Positions 6,792 through 14,610 of a stretch of 38,850 nt of DNA are shown here, one piece after another. The stretch spans positions 1-38,850 of the forward strand of contig CANJPG010000027.1 in the NCBI GenBank assembly GCA_947476065.1, read 5' to 3'. Within the stretch, counting starts at the first letter, position 1. Each line of letters starts with the position of its first letter. The stretch comes from Fidelibacterota bacterium. Its GTDB lineage: Bacteria > Pseudomonadota > Alphaproteobacteria > Rhodospirillales > Rhodospirillaceae. Made by a program: the position numbers and the translations under genes. Under the pieces are notes generated by a model, which was given only the letters and a program-made list of their open reading frames with translations, was not told the origin of the DNA and searched no databases.

Positions 6792-9463
6792 AGGGCTTCA
6801 CTCATTTTCGCGCGTGCACTTTCGGCGGCGGCGCGGCGTTCGCGGATTTCGTCCACCACTTCGGGCGGGGCCTTGGCGATGAAAGCTTCGTTGGTCAGCT
6901 TCTTGTCGTCGTTGGCGATGTCGCTGTCCTTCTTGGCGATCTCCTTCTTCAGGCGATCAGCTTCCTTGGACAGATCGATGACGCCGGCCAACGGCAACAG
7001 CACCGTGCCCTCGCCCACGACGACTTGCGCCGCATTGGGCGTGGCGGTTTCGTCGGCGACGATGGAGGCCAGCCGCGCGTTGGCGCAAATGAGCGCGTTG
7101 TGCGTCGCTAGGCGCGCCTTGGCCGTTGCGCTGCCGCCCTTCAGGGTCGCCGCCATCTGCAAGCTTGCCGGCACGTTCATTTCGGTGCGCACCGAGCGGA
7201 TTTCGGAAATGACATTCACTACCCAGTCCATCTCGGCTTCGGACTCGGGCGACGTGGCGATCTCGTACTTGGGCCAGGCCTGCTTCATCAGCACGCCGGG
7301 GCGCGTGATGCCGGCGGCTTCGGCCAATTTCTCCCACAGGGTTTCCGTGACGAACGGAATCATCGGCTGCCCGATGAGCAGGATCTGGTCGATGACCCAG
7401 GCGGTCGCGGCGCGGGTTTCGGCTTTGGCGGCCTCATCCGTTCCCTGGAACACAGGCTTGGCGAATTCCAGATACCAGTCGCAGAACTGGCCCCAGGTGA
7501 ATTTGTAGAGCGCGTTGGCCGCGTCGTTGAAGCGATAAGCTTCGATGGCTTCGGCGACGCTGGCGGCGGCTTCGACGGTTTTGGCGACGATCCACTTGTT
7601 AAGCGTGGTCTTGACCGTGCGCGGATCGAAGCCGGGCACGATCTTGCATTCGTTCATCTGCGAGAAACGCGCCGCGTTCCAAATCTTGGTGACGAAGTTG
7701 CGGTAACCGGCGATGCGCGTCTCGGCCAGCTTGATGTCGCGGCCCTGGGCGGCCATGGCCGTCAGCGTGAACCGCACGGCGTCGGTGCCGTAAACGTTGC
7801 ACAGGTCCAGAGGGTCCATGACGTTGCCCTTGGATTTGGACATCTTCTGGCCCTTCTCGTCGCGGACCAGGGCGTGGATGTAGACGTCGCGGAACGGTAC
7901 GTCGCCCATGAAGTGCATGCCCATCATCATCATGCGGGCGACCCAGAAGAAGATGATGTCGAAGCCAGTGACGAGCACGTCGCCAGGATAGTAGCGCGCG
8001 AGTTCCGGTGTTTTGTCGGGCCAGCCCAGCGTCGAGAACGGCCACAGCGCCGACGAGAACCAGGTGTCGAGCACGTCTTCGTCACGCTTTAGTTCGACGT
8101 CCTTGCCGTAATACTGCTTGGCTTGGGCCAAGGCTTCGGCTTCGTCGTACGCCACGAACGCATGTTTGTCCGGCCCGTACCAGGCCGGGATCTGGTGCCC
8201 CCACCACAGCTGGCGCGAAATGCACCAGGGCTGGATGTTGCGCATCCATTCGAAATAGGTGTTCTCCCAGTTCTTGGGCACGAAGCGCGTGCGCCCATCT
8301 TCAACAGCCTTGATGCAGGGCTGCGCGAGGGTGTGGGCATCGCAGTACCATTGGTCCGTTAGCCACGGCTCGATGACTACACCGGAGCGGTCACCATAGG
8401 GTACCGTCATGGCGTTGGCTTCGACCTTCTCGAGCAGACCGAGGGCTTCCATTTCGGCGACGATCTGATCGCGCACCTTGAAGCGGTCGAGGCCGCGGAA
8501 TTTCTCGGGCGCGTTGTCGTTCAGCTTCGCGTCTTGATCAAAAATATTGATCATCTGCAGCTTGTGACGCTTGCCGACGGCGAAGTCGTTGAAGTCGTGG
8601 GCGGGCGTGATCTTGACCGCGCCGGTGCCCTTCTCAGGGTCCGCGTAGTCGTCGGCAACGATGAGGATGCGCCGCCCGACGATGGGCAGCACGACGTATT
8701 TGCCGACGAGATGCTTGTAACGCTCGTCATCGGGATGCACGGCCACGCCGGTGTCGCCGAGCATCGTTTCCGGGCGCGTCGTGCCGACGGTGAGAAACAC
8801 ATCCGTCTCACCTTCGACGGGGTACTTGAAGTACCACATCTTACCTTTGGTCTCGCGGCTCTCGACTTCGAGATCGGATATGGCGGTGTGCAACTTCGGG
8901 TCCCAGTTGACGAGACGCTTGTCGCGGTAGATCACTTTCTGGCGGTACAACTCGACGAACACTTTCGTCACGGCGCGGGACAGGCCCTCGTCCATGGTAA
9001 AGCGTTCACGCTTCCAATCGGGCGAAGCGCCTAAGCGGCGCAGCTGGTGCGTGATGACCCCGCCCGACTGTTCTTTCCACGACCAGACGCGTTTCAGGAA
9101 GGCTTCGCGGCCCATGTCGCGGCGGTTCAGGCCCGATTCAGCCAGCTGGCGCTCGACCACCATCTGCGTCGCGATGCCGGCGTGGTCGGTGCCGGGCTGC
9201 CACAGCGCATCCTTGCCGATCATGCGGTGATAGCGGATCAGCGTGTCCTGCAGCGTGAAGGTCAACGCGTGGCCAATGTGCAGGCTGCCCGTCACATTGG
9301 GCGGCGGCATCATGATGGTATAGGGCTCGGCCTTGGATTTAGGGTCGGCGGCGAAATCGCCGGCCTGTTCCCAGCGCGCGTACAGCGCCTCCTCCACCTC
9401 GCTCGGAGTGTAGGTTTTATCCAGAGCCATCTTGTCCTGGGGGAGCGTTGCGTTTTCAGACAT
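6770..9463 (-). CDS. valS: valyl-tRNA synthetase
   Basis: 897 aa class I synthetase. The HIGH motif is LHIGH at residues 61-65 in [13 protein letters not shown]. The CP1 editing domain follows, then KMSKS at 540-544, the anticodon-binding helical domain, and a C-terminal coiled coil (about 820-897, [20 protein letters not shown]). It charges tRNA-Val and hydrolyses mischarged Thr. The start at ATG 9463 lacks a clear SD; Met12, preceded by CAGGACAAG, is a possible alternative. The leader upstream holds two hairpins. ilvD, a valine-synthesis gene, follows at once, so valine supply and use share one transcript. Confidence 0.97.
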   Translation of the reverse strand: MSENATLPQDKMALDKTYTPSEVEEALYARWEQAGDFAADPKSKAEPYTIMMPPPNVTGSLHIGHALTFTLQDTLIRYHRMIGKDALWQPGTDHAGIATQMVVERQLAESGLNRRDMGREAFLKRVWSWKEQSGGVITHQLRRLGASPDWKRERFTMDEGLSRAVTKVFVELYRQKVIYRDKRLVNWDPKLHTAISDLEVESRETKGKMWYFKYPVEGETDVFLTVGTTRPETMLGDTGVAVHPDDERYKHLVGKYVVLPIVGRRILIVADDYADPEKGTGAVKITPAHDFNDFAVGKRHKLQMINIFDQDAKLNDNAPEKFRGLDRFKVRDQIVAEMEALGLLEKVEANAMTVPYGDRSGVVIEPWLTDQWYCDAHTLAQPCIKAVEDGRTRFVPKNWENTYFEWMRNIQPWCISRQLWWGHQIPAWYGPDKHAFVAYDEAEALAQAKQYYGKDVELKRDEDVLDTWFSSALWPFSTLGWPDKTPELARYYPGDVLVTGFDIIFFWVARMMMMGMHFMGDVPFRDVYIHALVRDEKGQKMSKSKGNVMDPLDLCNVYGTDAVRFTLTAMAAQGRDIKLAETRIAGYRNFVTKIWNAARFSQMNECKIVPGFDPRTVKTTLNKWIVAKTVEAAASVAEAIEAYRFNDAANALYKFTWGQFCDWYLEFAKPVFQGTDEAAKAETRAATAWVIDQILLIGQPMIPFVTETLWEKLAEAAGITRPGVLMKQAWPKYEIATSPESEAEMDWVVNVISEIRSVRTEMNVPASLQMAATLKGGSATAKARLATHNALICANARLASIVADETATPNAAQVVVGEGTVLLPLAGVIDLSKEADRLKKEIAKKDSDIANDDKKLTNEAFIAKAPPEVVDEIRERRAAAESARAKMSEALSRISAA

Positions 9464-9488
9464 TTATGAGGCGCCGCTTGAACTTGTC

Positions 9489-9583
9489 GGGGGGCCAAGG
9501 ATTTAACCCCCTGGACGCCTCAGCGCAACCCAGGCCGGGCCCCGTCGGCCGGAGATACGCCTGCGCGGGGACGCCAGGCGTAT
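9489..9583 (-). promoter_or_regulatory. structured leader before valS (two hairpins)
   Basis: Hairpin 1: ATACGCCTG (9555-9563) pairs perfectly with CAGGCGTAT (9575-9583), 11-nt loop. Hairpin 2: GGGGG (9490-9494) pairs with CCCCC (9507-9511), 12-nt loop, ending 26 bp before the valS start. Neither is followed by a U-run in the minus direction, so they are not simple terminators of the radical SAM gene. They may be a leader structure or a Rho-type 3' end. Confidence 0.4.
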
Positions 9584-9632
9584 ACTATTGTTTTATAATG
9601 AGTTTTTCCGATCAACGCACAGCAGGCAACGT

Positions 9633-10640
9633 CTAGGCGCCCGGGGCAAGCGCGGCATCACGGCGTTTCGCGTTGAGCTGAAGCAACAGCGCACGCGCAT
9701 GCTGTAAATGCGCATTGGTGTCATCCCCGTCGGCGTAGATCATACCGTAGGAGCAGGTGGTGCATGGCTTATCCTTGCGCTCATCCGCCGACATCTTTAT
9801 GCGCCAATCCACGTAGTTGGCGTTCGTCCAAGCGCGGAATAGATCGGTGTCCGGCGTCAACGTGCCGAGAACGTAGTCGTCGTGGGAAAAGGCATCGTTG
9901 TGGATCTGGCAGCACGGCAATAGCTTGCCGTCCCATTCGATCTCCATCTCCAGGAATTGCACGAAACACGGCCTCGTGCGCACATAGGTCTTCGGAATAT
10001 CGAGGACGCCGCCGCGATCCAAGGCCCAGGCGTTCCCTTTTTCGGACCCGCGCAGGAAATCGTGCGCGTTGTAGGTGATATGCGTGCCCCGGCTGTGGGT
10101 TCCGGTCACAACACGAAATCCAGGACCTTCTTCGAATGTCTTGAAGGCAAGGCCCAGCTCGTCGATACGGCGATCCAATTCAGCATTCACGGAGGCGAAA
10201 TCAGTCTTGCCGGCGGCGCCTGCATGAACCGTCGCGGCAATGCTGTACACGCCGAGGCGCGCCAGTTCGTCGAAGTATGGGCGGTCGAGGTAGTCGCCGT
10301 TGGTGTAGATCGAAATTTCGGCCTTGGGCAAAAACACCCGCACATCGCGGATACGCGACAGCGCGTAGTCCTTATCGGCCAGCGGCTCGTTATAGCGATG
10401 CAGGTGGATCCTGCCGTCGTAGCCGACCGATGTCAGCTGCCGCATGATGCTGAAAAACAGATCGTCACTCATGAAGTTTCGATGCGACTTCCGGTCAGCA
10501 ATGCTGTTGGGGCAATAGGAGCATTGCCGGTTGCAGTAGCTGGAGATCGACAGCGAAATCGAATGCACGGAGGCTTTGAAGAGGGCTTTGGCCTCTTCAT
10601 GCGGCTGGTCGATCACGAAGTGGCGAAGTGTGGGTATCAT
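9633..10640 (-). CDS. radical SAM protein with SPASM-like C-terminal domain
   Basis: 335 aa. The radical SAM cluster motif CX3CX2C is CNRQCSYC (Cys36, Cys40, Cys43), followed by a TIM-barrel pattern with HLHRYNEP and ISIYTNGDYL. The C-terminal part has a SPASM-like cysteine set: RPC, LPCCQIHND and PCTTC, able to bind an auxiliary 4Fe-4S cluster. SPASM enzymes modify peptides, proteins or glycans by radical chemistry. No precursor peptide, RRE domain or transporter lies nearby, so the substrate is unknown. Start ATG 10640 has CAGG about 7 bp upstream. It sits between popZ and valS on the same strand. Confidence 0.85.
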   Translation of the reverse strand: MIPTLRHFVIDQPHEEAKALFKASVHSISLSISSYCNRQCSYCPNSIADRKSHRNFMSDDLFFSIMRQLTSVGYDGRIHLHRYNEPLADKDYALSRIRDVRVFLPKAEISIYTNGDYLDRPYFDELARLGVYSIAATVHAGAAGKTDFASVNAELDRRIDELGLAFKTFEEGPGFRVVTGTHSRGTHITYNAHDFLRGSEKGNAWALDRGGVLDIPKTYVRTRPCFVQFLEMEIEWDGKLLPCCQIHNDAFSHDDYVLGTLTPDTDLFRAWTNANYVDWRIKMSADERKDKPCTTCSYGMIYADGDDTNAHLQHARALLLQLNAKRRDAALAPGA

Positions 10641-10732
10641 TCACAAACCTGCCCCCGACGGCATCAGTCTAGAGGGGAATTGTCGCCCACCCTATCGGAG
10701 CTATCCTAAAATCGCCTTAACCCGAAAAGCAA

Positions 10733-10757
10733 AAGGCCCGCCGATCGGGCGGGCCTT
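10733..10757 (-). terminator. rho-independent terminator of popZ
   Basis: AAGGCCCGCC (10733-10742) and GGCGGGCCTT (10748-10757) form a 10-bp GC-rich stem with a 5-nt loop. Read in the minus direction it is followed by TTTTGCTTTT. It lies just after the popZ stop and before the radical SAM gene, so popZ transcription should end here. A second weaker hairpin, AAAAACTGG with CCGGTTTTT around 10759-10780, overlaps the popZ stop. Confidence 0.85.
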
Positions 10758-10779
10758 AAAAACTGGAAATTCCGGTTTT

Positions 10780-11460
10780 TTAGGTCCGGTCAGACCGCGT
10801 GACGATGCGTTCGATTTCCTGCTTCACGATACGCTCGACCATATAAGGCAGATTGCTGTCGAGCCAATGTTTCAGGATCGGGGTGCAGATCTCGCGCACC
10901 AACTGTTCCAAGGTCAGGCCGTGGTTGCCGAGCGCCACCGCGCGTTCGCGGGCGACAGCCTGGGCCAGCTGGGCAATGGAAGCGCCCGAAGCGGCCGCGA
11001 CCGGGTCGGAGACCAGGTGTTCGCCGTATTGGGGCTCGTAATGGGGCATCTCGTTGAAGGACGGGTGCTGCTCCGGCTCGTCGTAATGCTGGTGCGGCTG
11101 TTCATCGACCATCATCGAACCGGTCAGCTCGAGCGGCATATCGGGCTCGGGATTGAACACCGGCTCTTCTTCGGGTTCGGGATCGAAAATCGAGGCCACG
11201 GGCTCTTCGGGCTCCGGCTCGAGCATCATCGGCTCGGGTTCCGGCTCCGGCTCGGCCATGATCATCGGCTCCGGCTCAGGAGGCGGGGGTGGCGGCGGCG
11301 GCGGAGGGGGTGGTGGTGGAGGCGGAGGCGCGGCTTTAGCCGGCTCAGGCTTTGCAGCCTCGCCATCGTCTTCTGAAAGGATCTTTCGAATGGAGGCGAG
11401 AATGTCCTCCATCGAAGGTTCTTGTTGGCCTTCCGCACTCACGTTTGCAGCACTCCCCAT
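10780..11460 (-). CDS. popZ: PopZ-like polar organising protein (DUF2497)
   Basis: 226 aa with the two conserved ends of PopZ: N-terminal QEPSMEDILASIRKILSED (residues 13-31), which recruits client proteins, and C-terminal LTLEQLVREICTPILKHWLDSNLPYMVERIV (about 183-214), which drives oligomerisation. Between them lies a disordered acidic, proline-rich linker with 17 consecutive Pro (codons 11278-11328) followed by Glu-Pro repeats. In Caulobacter PopZ self-assembles at the pole and anchors ParB-parS. A stem-loop CGGC-AAAAA-GCCG abuts the start codon. It lies downstream of tolC, as in many alphaproteobacteria. Confidence 0.92.
   Translation of the reverse strand: MGSAANVSAEGQQEPSMEDILASIRKILSEDDGEAAKPEPAKAAPPPPPPPPPPPPPPPPPEPEPMIMAEPEPEPEPMMLEPEPEEPVASIFDPEPEEEPVFNPEPDMPLELTGSMMVDEQPHQHYDEPEQHPSFNEMPHYEPQYGEHLVSDPVAAASGASIAQLAQAVARERAVALGNHGLTLEQLVREICTPILKHWLDSNLPYMVERIVKQEIERIVTRSDRT
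11278..11328 (-). repeat. 17-codon polyproline (CCN) tract in popZ
   Basis: Seventeen consecutive CCN codons, read on the plus strand as an uninterrupted NGG run. Codons vary between CCC, CCG, CCT and CCA, so the tract is kept at the protein level and not by simple slippage of one triplet. Such a tract needs EF-P for translation. Confidence 0.85.
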
Positions 11461-11526
11461 CGGCTTTTTGCCGGGATTTGATGCTAACCTAAACCTAAGT
11501 GTTAAAGAATTCTATAACAAGGACAA

Positions 11527-11552
11527 CAATTTGGGAGGCACCCCCCAAATTG
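11527..11552 (-). terminator. candidate tolC terminator / stem-loop
   Basis: CAATTTGGG (11527-11535) pairs perfectly with CCCAAATTG (11544-11552), 8-nt loop. It lies 37 bp after the tolC stop in the minus direction and is followed by only a weak T-rich stretch (TTGTCCTTG). It may end tolC transcription upstream of popZ. Confidence 0.5.
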
Positions 11553-11588
11553 ACCCGAAATGCAGTCACGGCTCTCGCCGGTTACGGG

Positions 11589-13061
11589 TTACTTGGCAGC
11601 CGGGGCAGACGGCGTAGTTGCGGCCGGTTTTACAAGGTCAACGCCGCCGCCAAAGGCCTGCAGCTCGACATCGTTATAATGCGCGATGGGGTCGTAAATC
11701 GGACCCGACACGCCCACACCCTGCCCCGTCAGCAGTCCGATGGCCGACAACAGCTGGTGGGCAGCGACAAACTGGTCGTGCTGGGCACGCACCAAACTGA
11801 CGCGCGAAACCAGCAAAACCTGTTCGGCATTGAGCACGTCGAGCACGGTGCGCGAGCCGACCTCGGCTTCACGCTGGGTGCCTTCAAGGGCGATTTCGTT
11901 GGCCGAGATCTGTGCCTGGAACGACTTGATGCTGGCGCCGGTGGCCTGGAAAGTTTCCCAGGCCTGGGTGGCCGAGTTGCGCGCATCGAGGCGCGCCTGA
12001 TCGGCCGAATAGCGCTGCTGACCGGCCGTGTGCTTGGCCTGGCGCAGACGCGAATATTCCGCGCCCTGCTGATAAATCGGCACCACCACCTGAGCCTGGG
12101 CGACAACCGCCTCGCTCTTGGACTGGTCGGCGACCGTGTTCCAGCCGCGCGTATAAGTGCCGACCAGATTCAACGACGGCAGCAGATCGCCCTGCACCAC
12201 CGTGACGTTTTCGTCAGCGGCCTTGGCGGTGAAGTCAGCGGCGATGTAATTGGGGTTGTTGTTGATGGCGGCGTTCTCCACCGCATCGAAGGTCCCCGGG
12301 ATATTCGCCGGTAGCGCCGGGGTGGCCAGGTTTTCAGGCGCCTTGCCGACGACATTGGTATAGGCCGAACGGGCCTGCTGCAGATTGCCTTCGGCCTGCA
12401 CAAGCGAAGCCTTGGCGCCGGCCAGGCTGGCTTCGGCCTGGGCGACGTCGGTGCGTGTCAGTTCGCCGACACGAAACCGGTCTTGGGTCGCTTCGAGCTG
12501 GCGGTTGAGCACCTGGACGTTATTCATGTTGAGCTCGACGACGGCCTGGTTTTGTAGAACGTCGAAATAAGCCGTGGCCACGGACAGCAAGACCGCGCCT
12601 TCGGTGGCCTGCAGACGGGCGCGCTGGGCATAGACCTGATTCTTGGCCTGGGCGGTGCCGGCCCAGGTTTTAAAGCCGCGGAACACCGGCTGGGTGAACT
12701 GCGCCTGGGCGGTTTTCTGGAAGCGTTTGGTAATACCACCGGTCACGACCTGCCCGACGCCGCCGCCCGACACCACGGTGTTGTCGGTGCGGTTGTTGGT
12801 CAGGTTGCCGTTGACCGTCAGGGTCGGGCGCCAGCCCGACAGCGCCAGCGGCACGTTTTCATCGACGGCGCGCAACTGGGACCGCGCGGCCAGCAGATTG
12901 GGATTGGCTTCATAAGCCATGGTCATGGCGTCGAGCAGCGTGTCGGCCGATGCCGGCTGCGAGATAACGGGAAGCAGAAGCGCGGCACCGCCCATAAGCC
13001 AGTATTTGGCGCGCGATCTATGCGCCGGACGTACCGCGGTTTGTTTCTCGCTGCGTGTCAT
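11589..13061 (-). CDS. tolC: TolC family outer-membrane efflux / type I secretion channel
   Basis: 490 aa. A Sec signal (LMGGAALLLPVISQPASA, cleaved near residue 39) precedes two repeated OEP halves rich in long helices. Halves are recognisable by AYEANPNLLAARSQLRAVDENVPLALSGWRPTL-type starts, TAQAQFTQPVF and the second-half PSLNLVGTYTRGW / ARNSATQAWETFQATGASI. It should trimerise into a beta-barrel plus periplasmic alpha-barrel, serving RND, MFS or ABC exporters; no partner genes are adjacent. The start at ATG 13061 follows GGGG six bases upstream. The Pro/Ala-rich C-terminal tail (TTPSAPAAK) is disordered. pcm lies upstream, popZ downstream. Confidence 0.93.
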   Translation of the reverse strand: MTRSEKQTAVRPAHRSRAKYWLMGGAALLLPVISQPASADTLLDAMTMAYEANPNLLAARSQLRAVDENVPLALSGWRPTLTVNGNLTNNRTDNTVVSGGGVGQVVTGGITKRFQKTAQAQFTQPVFRGFKTWAGTAQAKNQVYAQRARLQATEGAVLLSVATAYFDVLQNQAVVELNMNNVQVLNRQLEATQDRFRVGELTRTDVAQAEASLAGAKASLVQAEGNLQQARSAYTNVVGKAPENLATPALPANIPGTFDAVENAAINNNPNYIAADFTAKAADENVTVVQGDLLPSLNLVGTYTRGWNTVADQSKSEAVVAQAQVVVPIYQQGAEYSRLRQAKHTAGQQRYSADQARLDARNSATQAWETFQATGASIKSFQAQISANEIALEGTQREAEVGSRTVLDVLNAEQVLLVSRVSLVRAQHDQFVAAHQLLSAIGLLTGQGVGVSGPIYDPIAHYNDVELQAFGGGVDLVKPAATTPSAPAAK

Positions 13062-13400
13062 AACAACCCCGTCGATCAGCTTTTTATCAAGCCCACACTA
13101 AGAAACTTTATCCCGCCGGACGTCCCTTCCGTCGGGCGCATAGCTCTATCCGATGCCTATCTGGAACGCCACCGGATTTATCTAGCAGATTGCAATAGCT
13201 CAGTTTTCTTACAATTTCGTTGACGTGAAAATCAGCTTCGCTACAGCCACTTGCCGCTCCCACTTAAGGGGCGCGCGCGAAATCGCCACTCATGGTTCTC
13301 CGATCACGCGGGAGCAGGACCTAGCAGGAGAATATTTCCGAACCAATATATTTCGCAAATTAAATTATATGTAAGGGCGCCGCTTCCGGGCGCCACACGC
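13062..13400. other. tolC upstream intergenic region
   Basis: About 340 bp without a gene. An imperfect inverted repeat CCCGCCGGA (13112-13120) and TCCGTCGGG (13128-13136) lies in the likely tolC 5' untranslated region, and GCTT-N6-AAGC is at 13079-13092. I see no clear -35/-10 pair and nothing coding. Confidence 0.5.
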
Positions 13401-13432
13401 AAAAACCCCCGTGCCGGTTGCCCTGCACGGGG
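13401..13432 (-). terminator. rho-independent terminator of the pcm-like gene
   Basis: CCCCGTGC (13407-13414) and GCACGGGG (13425-13432), 10-nt loop, followed in the minus direction by GTTTTTG. It is 30 bp after the pcm stop, so pcm and tolC are probably separate transcription units. Confidence 0.85.
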
Positions 13433-13461
13433 AATAAATAGCCGGCTATTAACTGGCCGCG

Positions 13462-14112
13462 TTAGAATACAAATTTGGGCTGTTTCTCGAAACCGAGCAG
13501 GATCGGCGTCATAGCGTCGAATTCCTCGCGGGAGCCATAAGAATCGCCCGAACGCTCCACCAGCGTCGCCCGGCCCACGGGGCCATCGCGCACGATGCAC
13601 ACCAGACGGCCGCCGTCGGCCAGCTGGGGTTTATACTGCACGGGCAGGCTGCTGACCGCGCCGTCGACCAGAATCAGATCATAAGGTGAGTTGGCGGGCC
13701 AACCCGGCTTGAGGTCGCCCTTGACCACATTCACCTGGCCCGGCGCCACCTCGGCCAGCACCTTGGCGGCCTGGTCGGCGAAGGCGGCGTCGCTTTCAAG
13801 GGCCGTGACCGAGCGCACCAGACGCGCCAAAACCGCAGCGGAATAGCCATAACCGGCGCCAACGACCAGGGCGCTGTCGGTGGTTTGCAGGTCGGCCAGC
13901 TGCAACAGCTTGGCCAGCACGGCGGCTTCCATTAGGTAACGGCCCTTGCCCAGCGCAATGTCCTCATCGACATAGGCGAAGGGACGATTGGCCAGCGGCA
14001 GGAACAATTCGCGCGGCACAGCACCCATGGCCTCGACCACGATCGGGTCGGTGACCTCGCTGGTGCGGATCTGGCTGGCCACCATTTTGCGGCGGGCGGC
14101 GGCGAAATCCAT
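13462..14112 (-). CDS. protein-L-isoaspartate O-methyltransferase-like protein
   Basis: 216 aa. SAM-dependent methyltransferase of the PCMT family: VASQIRTSEVTDPIVVEAMGAVPRELFLP at the N-terminus, motif I VVGAGYGYSAAVLARLV near residue 80, and LILVDGAV. The family repairs isoaspartyl damage. However, the usual GQTIS(Q/A)P active-site segment is replaced by GKGRYLMEAAV, so the substrate may differ. The ORF extends to 14283, but ATG 14112 is chosen because GGGGGA lies about 7 bp upstream and the family begins here. Its own terminator follows. It neighbours tolC and popZ, a common alphaproteobacterial arrangement. Confidence 0.85.
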   Translation of the reverse strand: MDFAAARRKMVASQIRTSEVTDPIVVEAMGAVPRELFLPLANRPFAYVDEDIALGKGRYLMEAAVLAKLLQLADLQTTDSALVVGAGYGYSAAVLARLVRSVTALESDAAFADQAAKVLAEVAPGQVNVVKGDLKPGWPANSPYDLILVDGAVSSLPVQYKPQLADGGRLVCIVRDGPVGRATLVERSGDSYGSREEFDAMTPILLGFEKQPKFVF

Positions 14113-14230
14113 GACTAATCCCCCAAAGAAAGAGCCGTAAAGGTAAGCAGTTATCTCGCGCTGCTTATACGCGGTCGGCGCCGAATTCACAACGCCGCGC
14201 AGGTTCCGATCGGCGCGCAAAACCATTGCC

Positions 14231-14259
14231 TTGACCGCCCTCGGAGGCCCTTCTATATA
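14231..14259 (+). promoter_or_regulatory. strong sigma-70-type promoter for the tRNA-Cys/tRNA-Asn unit
   Basis: TTGACC (14231-14236), a 17-bp spacer and TATATA (14254-14259) make a near-consensus promoter on the plus strand. The following GC-rich bases (CCGTGCCTTCCGCC) look like a stringent-type discriminator. The start would be near 14266, about 95 nt before tRNA-Cys, with no other gene to serve. Confidence 0.8.
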
Positions 14260-14359
14260 ACCGTGCCTTCCGCCCCGGGGCAACGTGTTGCCAGGCTAAA
14301 GGGGCGAAAGGCGAAGCCAAGGTCTGATCATGCACTTACCGGTGCATTGTGGGGCGGCG

Positions 14360-14433
14360 GGCCGAGTGGCAGAGTGGCCATGCAGCGGATTGCAAATCCG
14401 CGTACGTCGGTTCGATTCCGGCCTCGGCCTCCA
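14360..14433 (+). tRNA. tRNA-Cys (GCA)
   Basis: 74 nt including encoded CCA. Acceptor GGCCGAG (14360-14366) pairs with CTCGGCC (14423-14429), discriminator T. Anticodon stem GCGGA/TCCGC encloses TTGCAAA with anticodon GCA. The T arm is GTCGG-TTCGATT-CCGGC. All arms fold normally. tRNA-Asn follows 12 bp later, likely on the same transcript. Confidence 0.97.
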
Positions 14434-14445
14434 CATATGCGCTGT

Positions 14446-14520
14446 TCCGGCGTAGCTCAATGGTAGAGCACGCGGCTGTTAACCGCGGGGTTACAGGTTC
14501 GAGTCCTGTCGCCGGAGCCA
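14446..14520 (+). tRNA. tRNA-Asn (GTT)
   Basis: 75 nt including CCA. Acceptor TCCGGCG (14446-14452) pairs with CGCCGGA (14510-14516), discriminator G. The anticodon loop CTGTTAA gives anticodon GTT between GCG-rich stem halves. The T loop is TTCGAGT. It is second in a two-tRNA unit behind the promoter at 14231-14259. Confidence 0.97.
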
Positions 14521-14521
14521 C

Positions 14522-14596
14522 CCAATTTTTCTTTGCGCGCGAAGCGAGCTTAGAAAAATTGGTGTCCTCGGGTTCTTATCCCGAGGACCTAGGTCC
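14522..14596. repeat. cluster of three inverted repeats after the tRNA pair
   Basis: In order: CCAATTTTTC (14522-14531) with GAAAAATTGG (14553-14562), perfect, 21-nt loop; GTCCTCGGG (14564-14572) with CCCGAGGAC (14580-14588), perfect, 7-nt loop; and GGACCTAGGTCC (14585-14596), a 12-bp perfect palindrome that overlaps the second. They lie between convergent units (tRNA-Asn and the SDR gene), so they probably end transcription from both sides, although no classical U-run follows. Confidence 0.65.
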
Positions 14597-14610
14597 CCAA
14601 AGTCCCTTCC

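Noticed and set aside
6727-6801. 25-residue N-terminal extension of ilvD
   Set aside because: It only translates the duplicated valS tail; the SD and family start support ATG 6726.
11153-11617. Gly/Ser-rich 154-aa frame on the plus strand
   Set aside because: It is the antisense reading of the popZ Pro/Glu linker; the glycine run mirrors the CCN codons.
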